A program made the position numbers and the translations under genes. Below the pieces are notes generated by a model that was not told the DNA's origin, ran no database searches, and worked only from the letters and a program-made list of their open reading frames with translations. DNA of 64,000 bases from the NCBI GenBank assembly GCA_030710605.1, contig CP092863.1:107742099-107806098 (forward strand), given 5' to 3'. Shown in pieces: positions 30,242 through 40,099 of this stretch. Position 1 is the first letter of the stretch; every line of letters begins with the position of its first letter. This stretch comes from Cordylochernes scorpioides. Its lineage: Eukaryota > Arthropoda > Arachnida > Pseudoscorpiones > Chernetidae.

Positions 30242-31006
30242 CTAGCCGAATGACCCGGGCAACGCCCGGGTTTTACCCTATTAAATGTACCCTGTTTCAC
30301 CCGTGGTCTCTGTTTTTTGGAATTTTTCCCGATATAATTTTGTATCTGATAATCAAACATGATACAGCAAAATTTTTAAAAAGCAAAATTTTTAAAATAG
30401 CCTATCGTCTTCCCAGTATTCTTTTACCTATGTATGGAAATTTTGGTTTGAATTAGTGAACTACTGAGAATTTGTAGACGAATGACCCGGGCAACGCCCA
30501 GATTTACACGATTAAATGTATATTACATATGGAAGATGGACGTAGTTCCCGGAGGGCACCCGCGAGGTCACTCTGCCCCCGCGCAACTGTCCAACTGGGA
30601 GCGCCCCGCGCCGTCAAAATCGTCACGCGTTCTAGAGGGCGCTGTTCGTGAGCTCAACCGGCCGTCAGCCGGGAGATCTCATTTACTCGGCGGGGGGGGG
30701 GGGGGCAGGGGGAAGGGAAGTCACGTGCTGCGCCGGCAGCCAATCGTCGCGCGCCGCCATCGCCCGCCTGAGTGTTCTAGAGGGCGCTGCTCGTGAGCTA
30801 AGTTGAATAATTTGAATATATAGTTTTAATAAATGATTTATATATATTTTAAAATAGCCTATCGTCATCCTCGTTATTTTTTACCTATGTATGGAAATTT
30901 TGGTTTGAATTAGTGATCTACTGCGAATTTGTATAGGAGTCATACAAACAAAGACACAGACAAACAAACATACAAACATACAAACATTCATTTTTATATA
31001 TATAGA
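30242..31006 (-). mobile_element. Helitron with a second internal 3' terminus
   Basis: Minus strand starts TCTATATATATAAAAATG (31006) and ends CTAG at 30242 with the GGGCGTTGCCCGGG hairpin. A second hairpin/terminus (CTGGGCGTTGCCCGGGTC) occurs at about 30475-30500, and the CCTATGTATGGAAATTTTGG segment is present before each, at 30430 and 30885. The interior has a GC-rich island (30540-30790) with a 14-G run and CTAGAGGGCGCTG twice. No Rep/helicase frame. Confidence 0.75.
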
Positions 31007-31224
31007 TATCAACACCTGACCCACTTATCTTTTTTTTTTCTATTGTTTTTTTCATATATATATAAATGGAAAATTGCCGGGAGGAAATTAATCCATGGAA
31101 GCAATGGTCGCTTCTCCCGTCAAAATAAACGGCAGAATCTGACGCCATCTATTGACCCTCGCCGCAACTAGCGGCATCGGGACGGTGACAAAGCCACAAC
31201 ACCAACTTTGGCGAACTGATAAGC

Positions 31225-31281
31225 GTTCACCTAGAGACCATGGTTTCGGGCTAATGGCCCTCGTCAGTCTAGGGCGGACTT
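31225..31281 (-). ncRNA. Hammerhead ribozyme, GUC type, long stem I
   Basis: Minus strand: AGUCCGCCCUAGA and UCUAGGUGAAC form stem I (about 10 pairs with one bulge). Between them CUGACGA, stem II GGGC-CAUUA-GCCC, GAAA, stem III ACCAUGGU and C17. All core nucleotides are canonical. Confidence 0.78.
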
Positions 31282-31453
31282 TATTCCATGAGATCCACAC
31301 GGGATCTAATGGAATCCTCACAATCTACCAAAGAGGTGTTTTTCTGGCAATCTATGTTTTGCCAATAGATTTGGCCCAGCCACATTGCCAGCAAAACACC
31401 TCTTTGGTAGATTGTGAAGATTCCATAAGATCCCGTGTGGATCTCATGGAATA

Positions 31454-31500
31454 AAGTTCGCCCTAGACTGACGAGGGCCATTAGCCCGAAACCATGGATG
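31454..31500 (+). ncRNA. Truncated hammerhead
   Basis: Same deletion of the stem I 3' strand as at 29708. CUGACGA and GAAA intact; cannot cleave in cis. Confidence 0.6.
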
Positions 31501-31639
31501 CTTCTCAGTTTGCCAAAGCTGGTGTTGTGGCTTTGTCACCGACCCGAGGCCGCTAGTTGCGGCGACGGTCAATAGATGGCTTCAGGTTTTGACGTTTATT
31601 TTGACGGGAGAGGTGCCCTGTGCTTCTATGGATATATAG

Positions 31640-31820
31640 ATGTATAATTTTAATAAAAAAAGGTATTTCCTGATCGTGCAGCTAAAATTTGTTGATGGAT
31701 TACGCCATTCTGTAATAATTAAAAAAATCAACGAATAGTTGATATTTATCCCGACAGATGGTGCAAGCCATCAGCAACTTTCAGTTTCACGATAAGGAGA
31801 AGTCTTTTTCTTAATTTATC
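31640..31820. mobile_element. Family W foldback fragment
   Basis: GGTATTTCCTGATCGTGCAG at the left, GATGGTGCAAGCCATCAGC and CACGATAAGGAGAAG at the right. Short central AATCAACGAATAG. No hammerhead. Confidence 0.5.
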
Positions 31821-31860
31821 CACCTTATCCCAGTGAAACTTTCCATTTTTACTGTTTTTT

Positions 31861-31894
<34 letters not shown>

Positions 31895-31899
<5 letters not shown>

Positions 31900-32075
31900 T
31901 ATATCAAAATTAAAAATGGCATATCCTGACCATGAGCACATGTGCGCGTTTCGCGCTTTTGGCGCTCGTCAGCGTGGAGTAGGCTGTAACACTGCGACCA
32001 AAAATATTTTTGTCCCAGGGCTTCTTGAAAAACCAAGAAATGGGTATTTAAGGCCAAACTTGCCCCATTCGTGAT
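31895..32075 (-). mobile_element. Family X fragment with truncated hammerhead
   Basis: Minus-strand GGTCGCAGTGTTACAGCC, then hammerhead CUGACGA, stem II GCGC...GCGC, GAAACGCG at 31944-31980. The cleavage site and stem I 3' strand are replaced by the GCACATGTGCTC end segment. Confidence 0.55.
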
Positions 32076-32259
32076 AAACTCAAAAACTACTGAACCAATT
32101 GCTACCAAATTTTGCATGTCGCTTTTTATAAACCTGAGAAAAATTTTCGGCTAGATTTTGATTAGTATTTTTGGCTATTTCTTTTTTCATTTGAAGAACT
32201 TTTTTTTACGCGGAGTAATCCGGAATGGAATGAATACCCAAATATGGCCATTTTTATAA
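32076..32259. other. Leader region of the tRNA gene, no gene seen
   Basis: Moderately AT-rich; no TATA-like or repeat feature that I can assign with confidence. Confidence 0.3.
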
Positions 32260-32330
32260 GCATCGGTGGTTCAGTGGTAAAATGCTCGCCTGCCACGCGG
32301 GCGGCCCGGGTTCGATTCCCGGCCGATGCA
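32260..32330 (+). tRNA. tRNA-Gly (anticodon GCC)
   Basis: 71 nt with full cloverleaf: acceptor GCATCGG/CCGATGC, D arm with A box TGGTTCAGTGG, anticodon loop CTGCCAC (GCC), T arm with B box GGTTCGATTCC, discriminator A. A CTTTTTTT Pol III terminator follows at once (32331-32338). The intact terminator and cloverleaf, unlike the SINE heads nearby, make a functional gene likely; a recent tRNA pseudogene cannot be excluded. Confidence 0.93.
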
Positions 32331-32338
32331 CTTTTTTT
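32331..32338 (+). terminator. Pol III T-run terminator
   Basis: Seven T after a C immediately downstream of the tRNA-Gly, the usual Pol III stop signal. Confidence 0.8.
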
Positions 32339-32375
32339 ACAATTTTTAAAACTCATTTATATTATATCTATTCTA

Positions 32376-32747
32376 TCTATATATATAAAAATGAATGTTT
32401 GTATGATTGTTTGTTTGTATGTTTGTTTGTATGTCCGGTATACAAATTCGCAGTAGTCGACTAATTCAAACCAAAATTTCCATACATAGGTAAAAAAATA
32501 CGGGGAAGACGATAGGCTATTTTAAAAAATATATAAATCAATATTTAAAACTATATATTCAAATTATTCCACTTAGCTCACGAACAGCGCCCTCTATCAA
32601 AGATTAGATTAAATTATGCTGAGGCAAACAAATAGATAATGCTAATAACAAACAATTATTTTAAAAAAATCTTATCTAAATATATATCACTCGGGTAGAT
32701 ATGCACACGGGTCAATCCCGGGGCGAAGCCCGCGGGTCACCCGTCTA
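32376..32747 (+). mobile_element. Non-autonomous Helitron
   Basis: Start TCTATATATATAAAAATGAA after A. The end has the GGGGCGAAGCCCGCGGG hairpin followed by TCACCCGTCTAT, a mutated CTAG. The CCAAAATTTCCATACATAGG segment matches 30242-31006 in inverse order. It lies 38 bp past the tRNA terminator. Confidence 0.65.
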
Positions 32748-32812
32748 TATATATATATATATTAAAAAACGAAATAAAAAATAAAAGATAAAAAGATCAG
32801 GTGTTGAAATCA

Positions 32813-32903
32813 ATATTAAGAATGGCATATCCTGACCAGGAGCACATGTGCTTTACACTGTAAAGCACATGTGCTCCTGGTCAGGATATGCCATTCTTAA
32901 TAT
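32813..32903. repeat. Perfect 91-bp palindrome (family X end)
   Basis: 45-bp arms around C32858 without a mismatch: GGCATATCCTGACCAGGAGC ... GCTCCTGGTCAGGATATGCC. It is two family X ends fused head to head. A perfect palindrome of this length is unstable over time, so it is probably young. Confidence 0.9.
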
Positions 32904-32934
32904 ATATATATATATATTATTCTGGAATAATTAA

Positions 32935-33055
32935 AAATCAACGAGAATAGTTGATATTTATTCCGATAGATGGCGCAAGCCATTAGCAACTTTCAGTTGC
33001 ACGATAAGGAGATGCCTTTTTCTTAATTTATGCACCTTATCCCAGTGCAATATTA
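32935..33055 (+). mobile_element. Family W end fragment
   Basis: TTGATATTTATTCCGATAG, ATGGCGCAAGCCATTAGC, GCACGATAAGGAGATGCC and CACCTTATCCCAGTGCAA, as at 34346-34450. Confidence 0.6.
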
Positions 33056-33142
33056 CATTTGTACAATTTTTTCATATATATATATTAATTGAATAGCATA
33101 TTTTGGATCAAAAATAAAATAAACATTTTATTTAATATAAAT

Positions 33143-33183
33143 GCCAATATTTCAATAGGCTATACGCCTAACTTCGTCAGGGC
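33143..33183 (-). ncRNA. Hammerhead ribozyme in PLE-C terminal repeat
   Basis: Minus strand: GCC, CUGACGA, stem II UAGGC-GUAUA-GCCUA with weak pairs near the core, GAAA, palindromic AUAU with H17 = U, and GGC completing stem I. Core complete; stem I is only 3 bp by eye. Confidence 0.6.
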
Positions 33184-33376
33184 TTTTCTTGTTTTTGAAC
33201 TGCTTTGGTTCATCACGTGATACCTTCACGCGACGATATATAAATATTTGCAACTCTGTGGGGATAAAATTTAAATTATATACACACAAACACATATTAA
33301 TAAGAATAGACTATATATGTACATTTATAAAAATTAAAAATAATATATGATTCCTAATAAGTATAATAAAATAATT

Positions 33377-33934
33377 TTAAATCGATTTGAACTGTAGATA
33401 TAACGGAGGTATGTCAATTTTTCTATTAATACTGTTGGTATCTTTCATTGAGGTCCAACTTTCTAAAAAGAGTCTTGAATGTTTATCTTGAATGTTGTTA
33501 TATATAATTTCTGTTTTTTCAAAATTTGGTATATGGTCCTGTTTGAGTGCGTGATCTACTAAAAGTGATAATGGGCTATGGTTTTTAAAAGCTGCTTTGT
33601 GTTGATTTACTCTTTCTTCAAGAGTTTTACCGGTTTCTCCTATGTATGTTGCAGGGCATGATTTGCATGGAATGCGATATACTATGTTTGATTTAAATTG
33701 ATGTTTGCTATTATGCTTAGTGTTGGGATGGCGTAAAATTTATTTTAGATTAGCTGTGGTTTTGTATCGGGTTTTGATATTGTACCTTTTAAGTATTCTT
33801 GTTATTCTTTCAATGCCATAATTGTATGGCAGTGCACAGTATTTATTCGGTTCTTCACTATTGTTTGTAGGACTGTTGGTGGGTCTATATATATGTTTCT
33901 TGATGAAATTTGAAGGACATTCATTATTTTTCAT
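33377..33934 (-). pseudogene. PLE-C GIY-YIG endonuclease with one stop
   Basis: 186 codons in one frame, collinear with PLE-A's 187-residue segment. GIY-YIG signature (YRIPCKSC, YIGETGK, R and QH) complete. One premature TAA at 33740-33742 stands where PLE-A has Q66 of a NLKQILRH motif, so a single C-to-T change explains it. Confidence 0.82.
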
Positions 33935-33950
33935 CTCATTGTAAAATATG

Positions 33951-34180
33951 TTTTGAATGTCTGTCTGTCTGTCTGTGTGTACTCTATAGATTCAAAAACC
34001 ATACATCCAATCGCCGTGAAAATTTGGGATATTATTAGGTATATCCCCGGGAAGGTTTTTCAAAAATAATTTCTTGAATATCCTTAGAGTTATTTTTACA
34101 GATTTGTAGATTTAACTCGCAAGCAGAGCTACCTTTGCGACGATGATAACAAGTTTTTTTATTTATAAGTATTATTATTT
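33951..34180. other. Helitron-like edge fragment
   Basis: GTCTGTCTGTCTGTCTGTGTG and a CCATACATCCAATCGCCGTG / CCCGGGAAGGTTTTT segment resemble the 5' flanking part of Helitron-type elements here. No ends identified. Confidence 0.35.
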
Positions 34181-34765
34181 TATGGTGCAAGCTGTACCTC
34201 AACGACCAAAATAATTGGTTATTAAGGCATCCTGAAAAATCATGAAACGGGTAGTTAAGGCCAGAATTGCGTGAGAACGCTACACAATGTGGAAAAATAG
34301 TACAAATGTAATATTGTACTGGAATAAGGTGCATAAATTAAGAAATAGTTGATATTTATTCCGATAGATGGCGCAAGCCATCAGCAACTTTCAGTTGCAC
34401 GATAAGGAGATGCCTTTTTCTTAATTTATGCACCTTATCCCAGTACAATATTACATTTGTACTATTTTTTCACATTGTGTAGCATTCTCACGCAATTCTG
34501 GCCTTAACTACCCGTTTCATGATTTTTCAGGATGCCTTAATGACCAATTCTTTTGGTCGTTGAGGTACAGCTTGCACCACGCTGATGAGGGCCAACAGCC
34601 CGAAACGCGTCCGTGGTTAGCTTTTCTTGATTAATCAAGAATGGGTATTTGGCCAATTCTGGAATAATTAAAAATCAACGAGAATAGTTGATATTTATTC
34701 CGATAGATGGCGCAAGCCATCAGCAACTTTCAGTTGCACGATAAGGAGATGCCTTTTTCTTAATA
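34181..34765 (+). mobile_element. Family W element with intact hammerhead
   Basis: 34181-34345 is the inverse of 34425-34575. A segment of about 78 bp (TTGATATTTATTCCGATAG through AGATGCCTTTTTCTTAAT) occurs in direct orientation at 34346-34425 and 34687-34763, flanking the hammerhead like a short terminal repeat. This layout resembles ribozyme-bearing non-autonomous retroelements. No ORF of interest. Confidence 0.7.
34574..34620 (+). ncRNA. Hammerhead ribozyme, GUC type
   Basis: ACCACG, CUGAUGA, stem II GGGC-CAAC(A)-GCCC, GAAA, stem III ACGCGU, C17, then CGUGGU (stem I, 6 bp). Every invariant nucleotide is present. Confidence 0.8.
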
Positions 34766-34839
34766 TATATATATATGACCGTTTTTTTCTTTCTTCTTTC
34801 ATACATATATATAAAATGTTATAATCTAATATTAAGAGC

Positions 34840-35125
34840 CCATCTATCGATGAAAATATAATGGTTTCTTTATTGTATGCGTAAAAATCAAATTTCACTT
34901 TCTGATAATTTTTCCCGTAGAATGTTATGAAATCGACGCCCTTCCCCTGTACTGATGAGAGCCATAGCCAGATACCATGGTATACAGGTTGTTGGCTTTT
35001 GTCTGTATTTACTGAAACTAGTGTTGTGGCTCATTATTTATCATCATCTTTATATTCTGTACTGGGGTGGTAAACAATATGCATAGTTTTAATGCACGTC
35101 TAAAGGGATAGGTGACTTTTTTGCT
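34840..35125 (+). mobile_element. Family Y' foldback fragment with mutated hammerhead
   Basis: Same subfamily as 23652-24003. Hammerhead at 34944-34990 has CUGAUGA, stem I UGUA/UACA and ACCAUGGU, but GAAA reads GAUA, so it should be dead. Ends with the GATAGGTGACTTTTTTG terminus. Confidence 0.55.
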
Positions 35126-35139
35126 ACATATATAGATAT

Positions 35140-37690
35140 AAACATTCATGGACAAAACTTAAGGAAGTTGTACCTTTTAGCATGTATATCGGGATTCAGA
35201 CAATAACTCTGAAAGATACACTAATGGACAAAACTTACGGAAGTTGTACCTTTTAGCATGTATATCGGGATTCAGACAATAACTCTGAAAGATACACTAA
35301 TGGACAAAACTTAAGGAAGTTGTACCTTTTAGCATGTATATCGGGATTCAGACAATAACTCTGAAAGATACACTCATAGACAAAACTTTAGGAAGTTGTA
35401 CATTTCAGCATGTATATCGGGTTTGAGACCATAACTCTGATAGATACACTCATGGACAAAACTTAAGGAAGTTGTACCTTTTAGTATATATATCGGGATT
35501 CAGACAATAACTCTGAAAGATACACTCATAGACAAAACTTTAGGAAGTTGTACCTTTTAGCAGGTATATCGGGATTCAGATAATAACTCTGAAAGATACA
35601 CTCATGGACAAAACTTAAGGAAGTTGTACCTTTTAACAGGTATATCGGGATTTTCAGATAGTAACTCTGAAAGATACACTCATGGACAAAACTTAAGGAA
35701 GTTGTACCTTTTAGCATGTATATCGGGATTCAGACAATAACTCTGAAAGATACACTTATGGACAAAACTTAAGGAAGTTGTACCTTTTAGCATGTATATC
35801 GGGATTCAGATAATAACTCTGAAAGATACACTCATGGACAAAACTTAAGGAAGTTGTAGCTTTTAGCATGTATATCGGGATTCAGACAATCTCTGAAAGA
35901 TACACTCATGGAAAAAACTTAAGGAAGTTGTACCTTTTAGCATGTATATTGGGATTCAGACAATAACTTTGAAAGATACACACACGGACAAAACTTAAGG
36001 AAGTTGTACCTTTCAGCATGTATATCGGGATTGAGACAATAACTCTGAAAGATACACTCATGGACAAAACTTAAGGAAGTTGTACCTTTTAGCATGTATA
36101 CGGGATTCAGACAATAACTCTGAAAGATACACTCATGGGCAAAACCTAAGGAAGTTGTACCTTTTAGCATGTATATCGGGATTCGGACAATAACTCTGAA
36201 AGATACACTCATGGACAAACCTTAAGGAAGTTGTACCTTTTAGCATGTATATCGGGATTCAGATAATAACTCTGAAAGATACACTCATGGACAAAACTTA
36301 AGGAAGTTGTAGCTTTTAGCATGTATATAGGGATTCAGACAATTTCTGAAAGATACACTCATGGAAAAAACTTAAGGAAGTTGTACCTTTTAGCATGTAT
36401 ATCGGGATTCAGATAATAACTCTGAAAGATACACTCATGGACAAAACTTAAGGAAGTTGTACCTTTTAACAGGTATATCGGGATTTTCAGATAATAACTC
36501 TGAAAGATACACTCATGGACAAAACTTAAGGAAGTTGTACCTTTTAGCATGTATTCGGGATTCAGAAAATAACTCTGAAAGATACACTTATGGACAAAAC
36601 TTAAGGAAGTTGTATCTTTTAGCATGTATATCGGGATTCAGATAATAACTCTGAAAGATACACTCATTGACAAAACTTAAGGAAATTGTACCATTTAGCA
36701 TGTATATCGGGATTCAGACAATAACTCTGAAAGATACACTCATGGACAAAACTTAAGGAAGTTGTACCTTTTAGCAGGTATATCGGGATTGAGACAATAA
36801 CTCTGAAAGATACACTCATGAACAAAACTTAAGGAAGTTGTACCTTTTAGCATGTATACAGGATTCAGACAATAACTCTGAAAGATACACTCATGGGCAA
36901 AACTTTAGGAAGTTGTACATTTCAGCATGTATATCGGGTTTGAGACCATAACTCTGATAGATACACTCATGGACAAAACTTAAGGAAGTTGTACCTTTCA
37001 GTATATATATCGGGATTCAGACAATAACTCTGAAAGATACACTCATAGACAAAACTTTAGGAAGTTGTACATTTCAGCATGTATATCGGGTTTGAGACCA
37101 TAACTCTGATAGATACACTCATGGACAAAACTTAAGGAAGTTGTACCTTTTAGTATATATATCGGGATTCAGACAATAACTCTGAAAGATACACTCATAG
37201 ACAAAACTTTAGGAAGTTGTACATTTCAGCATGCATATCGGGTTTGAGACCATAACTCTGATAGATACACTCATGGACAAAACTTAAGGAAGTTATACGT
37301 TTTAGCATGTATATCTGGATTCAGACAGTAACTCTGAAAGATACACTCATAGACAAAACTTAAGGAAGTTGTACCTTTTAGCATGTATATCTGGATTCAG
37401 ACAGTAACTCTGAAGGATACACTCATAGACAAAACTTAAGGAAGTTGTACCTTTTAGTATATATATCGGGATTCAGACAATAACTCTGAAAGATACACCC
37501 ATGGACAAAACATAAGGAAGTTGTACCTTTTAGTATATATATCGGGATTCAGACAATAACTCTGAAAGATATTACTGTGGCCTTTATAGTAGACACACGA
37601 GATAAATAATTGTAAACAAAATTGCCTCTGTCTCTTTCTAAAAAAAAAGATGACCAGCGACATCAAAGACTTTACCTAAGTTTAGTTCAT
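35140..37690 (-). repeat. Largest MITE-derived 76-bp array
   Basis: About 30 units with mosaic variants (for example TAGCAGGTATATC, TTTGAGACCATAACTCTGATAG blocks repeated together as higher-order pairs at 36900-37270). Ends with the unique MITE segment GACCAGCGACATCAAAGAC. Read-through frames in it are artefacts of the period. Confidence 0.88.
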
Positions 37691-38277
37691 GTGTGTGAAA
37701 GAGTGATTAATAAATAAAACTATTCAGCGTAATTTTTATTATTATTTTTTAGAAATGAATGAATTTTATATTATTATTATCACAATAGAAATATATTGGG
37801 ATGGGTCATCAATGAAGAACCCTCCAGCGGTTTCGCTAGTTTAATGTATGATTACTATTATTGACGTGATAGAGGGTCTTACCGTAAAGTTCTTGGCACT
37901 AGGTAATGTGTGGGATAAAGCAGACGCCTCTCTAATCACTTCATTACCTTCAAGTAATTATCTATCTGGCTAATTGGATCCATGATCTCACTGCGTACCT
38001 CTTACACCTTTAATTGTTTCTTTTCAGTATTGTACCCACACACAGCTTTATTAAGACCACCAGTCTTATACAGATTCACCACAGGAATGAAGCATAGTTT
38101 AAGCTCCTATACTCCAGGCAGCACAGCACCAAACAAGTATTGTTAATTTAGTATTGTACCCACTTCTTAGAATGACTCGACTATGTTTAAAATACGTCAT
38201 AACCACAAAAAAAAAAGAGTCACAGAATTATTAAGTCAACAAATTTTATAATGAAATTGCTTTTCAGAGGCGGTTGT
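37691..38277. other. Mostly unassigned, one family Z relic
   Basis: 37798-37850 is a minus-strand relic of the permuted hammerhead (GCGGUU, CUAGCGAAACCGCU, UUGAUGA). The rest (GTAAAGTTCTTGGCACTAGG, TTAAGACCACCAGTCTTATAC) is not recognised. Confidence 0.4.
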
Positions 38278-38718
38278 CTCAATCCCGAAATACACGCTAT
38301 AAGGTACAAATTCCTTAAGCTTTGTCCACGAGTGTATTTTTCAGAGTTATTGTCTGAATCCCGATATACATGCTAAAAGGTACAACTTCCTCAAGTTTTG
38401 TCCATGAGTGTATCTTTCAGAGTTATTGTCTGAATCCCGATATACTTGTTAGAAGGTACAACTTCCTTAAGTTGTGTCCATGAGTGTATCTTTCAGAGTT
38501 ATTGTCTGAATCCCGATATACTTGTTAGAAGGTACAACTTCCTTAAGTTGTGTCCATGAGTGTATCTTTCAGAGTTATTGTCTGAATCCTGATACACATG
38601 CTAAAAGGTACAACTTCCTCAAGTTTTGTCCATGAGTGTATCTTTCAGAGTTATTGTCTCAATCACGATATACATGCTAAAAGGTACAACTTTCTCAAGT
38701 TTTGTCCATGAGTGTATA
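38278..38718 (+). repeat. MITE-derived array, about six units
   Basis: Inverse orientation to 35140. Units GTGTATCTTTCAGAGTTATTG..., with two adjacent units sharing the TTGTTAGAAGG variant, so local duplication occurred. Confidence 0.8.
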
Positions 38719-39955
38719 TCAATAAATAGGGAATGTGATATCTAGATAAATAATATATAAATAAATCTTTATTGAATATATATTTACATATTTAGCCTAA
38801 GAGACTTCCCCACTACAGAGTGTTCTTCTACGGATATTCCATTCACCTTTAGGATTGAGAATTTTATAAAGTAGTGCAATACCAGGCCAACCCGTTGAGA
38901 AGGTGGAGCAAGTTCCAAAACGTTCCGAAATTCCTTCACCTTCAGATTTCCCTTCAAAATCACATATGCGTACTTTCTTTAATTGCGCATATAATGCTGT
39001 CGTTCAATATAACTTAAGGGTAAAAGCACCTTTCGATATATTTTATTAAAAAGAACTAAATTTTAGTTTATCGCTAATTAACCTTTCTTTTTTTACCATT
39101 AAAATATCTCTCCGAATAATTAATTAGGTTGAAAACAGAATAATTTATTAGCAGCAATTTATCATCTAATCGATAATACATAAGCCAATCGCCTTCTACG
39201 TGTCAAAAATGACACCAATGAAAAGACTGCATTTACGATGACGTCATGATATATAACCAATTGGAAATCATCTAACACAGTGTCAATATAAATAGAATTT
39301 GAGAGAAAAAAGTGATTGGCTGGTTATAATGGAGGTAAATAAATTTGTTTATAGGATCAAAGAATCGTATGAATGATGATAAATTGGAAATAAATTGATG
39401 ATCATATATATATATATATTGATAGATTTACTCTGTGAGTATTTAATATTAGGAAAATATTTATTTTATCGTTTGATTTATTGGATTTGTATTTAGTGTT
39501 ATCGTTTATTTTTATCGTCGTTTATTAATGATATCTTCCACTTATTGTCTCCTCCCAGAAAATTATATTATAGAAAATTGTTAACATGTCCTGGAGAAAA
39601 TTATTCAGTTTTACTGATGCTTCAGTGAAGTTTATTCATCATGAGAGATTTGTTGAATAATTTGTAGATATTTCATATTATTATATGTTCTTAATCAATT
39701 ATAAGGTGTATAATTAATGTCAAATATTTGTTTAAAGTTTTGAAAGATTATGTAAATAAGGTAGAAAATATATAAAAGGAAGTTTTTTTTTTGGCCGAGA
39801 GAGTCGTGCAATAAAAATGGGATTTTTTAAATTGTTTCCTAGCGTGATGCTACAATACATGTTTACATCCCTGCCTTTATAGTAATACAATGTAATGTAA
39901 TACAATGTATTAAGTAATACAAGGCTAGGGCTTTTAACTAGGTTTCTTTAGCTGG
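38719..39955. other. Unassigned AT-rich DNA
   Basis: No repeat or gene recognised apart from TA repeats near 39405 and short ACAATGTAAT repeats near 39890. Confidence 0.35.
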
Positions 39956-40075
39956 AAGTTCTACTTCTTGTCCTCCTGTTGAAGGCCATGTTGGCCCGAA
40001 AGCAAGAGAATTAAAAATGGTTAGAGAAACCTACCCTTGGATTGCTTATTGATTTTGTTAAATTAGAAAACACCG
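39956..40075 (+). mobile_element. PLE-like tail with hammerhead variant
   Basis: CUGUUGA, stem II GGCCAUGUUGGCC, CGAAAGCAAGAG, then GAGAAACCTACCCTTGG. Same A6U change as at 25050. The tail GAAAC(T/C)TACCC(C/T)TGG is shared with 2345. Confidence 0.5.
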
Positions 40076-40099
40076 CTTTTTACCGTTTAAAATCCCGGA

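Larger units (their letters stand above)
31050..31635. mobile_element. Family Y double foldback with two hammerheads
   Basis: Left arm in minus orientation (GACGCCATCTATTGACC ... hammerhead ... GAGATCCACACGGGATC), a central AATCTACCAAAGAGGTG inverted pair (about 31323 and 31400), then the plus-oriented right arm to GGTGCCCTGTGCTTC. The left hammerhead is intact, the right one truncated. Confidence 0.7.
33080..33950 (-). mobile_element. Penelope-like element C, 5'-truncated
   Basis: GIY-YIG frame at 33377-33934, then a 3' region and terminal hammerhead to about 33090. It is a diverged relative of PLE-A with the same order. The RT part is absent. Confidence 0.8.

Noticed and set aside
30482-30796. 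104-codon frame in the GC-rich Helitron interior
   Set aside because: Proline/arginine-rich translation from a GC-rich, G-run-containing segment; looks like non-coding captured DNA.
35526-36645. Several 60-90-codon frames in the MITE arrays on both strands
   Set aside because: They repeat with the array period and break wherever a unit has an indel; products of repetition, not genes.
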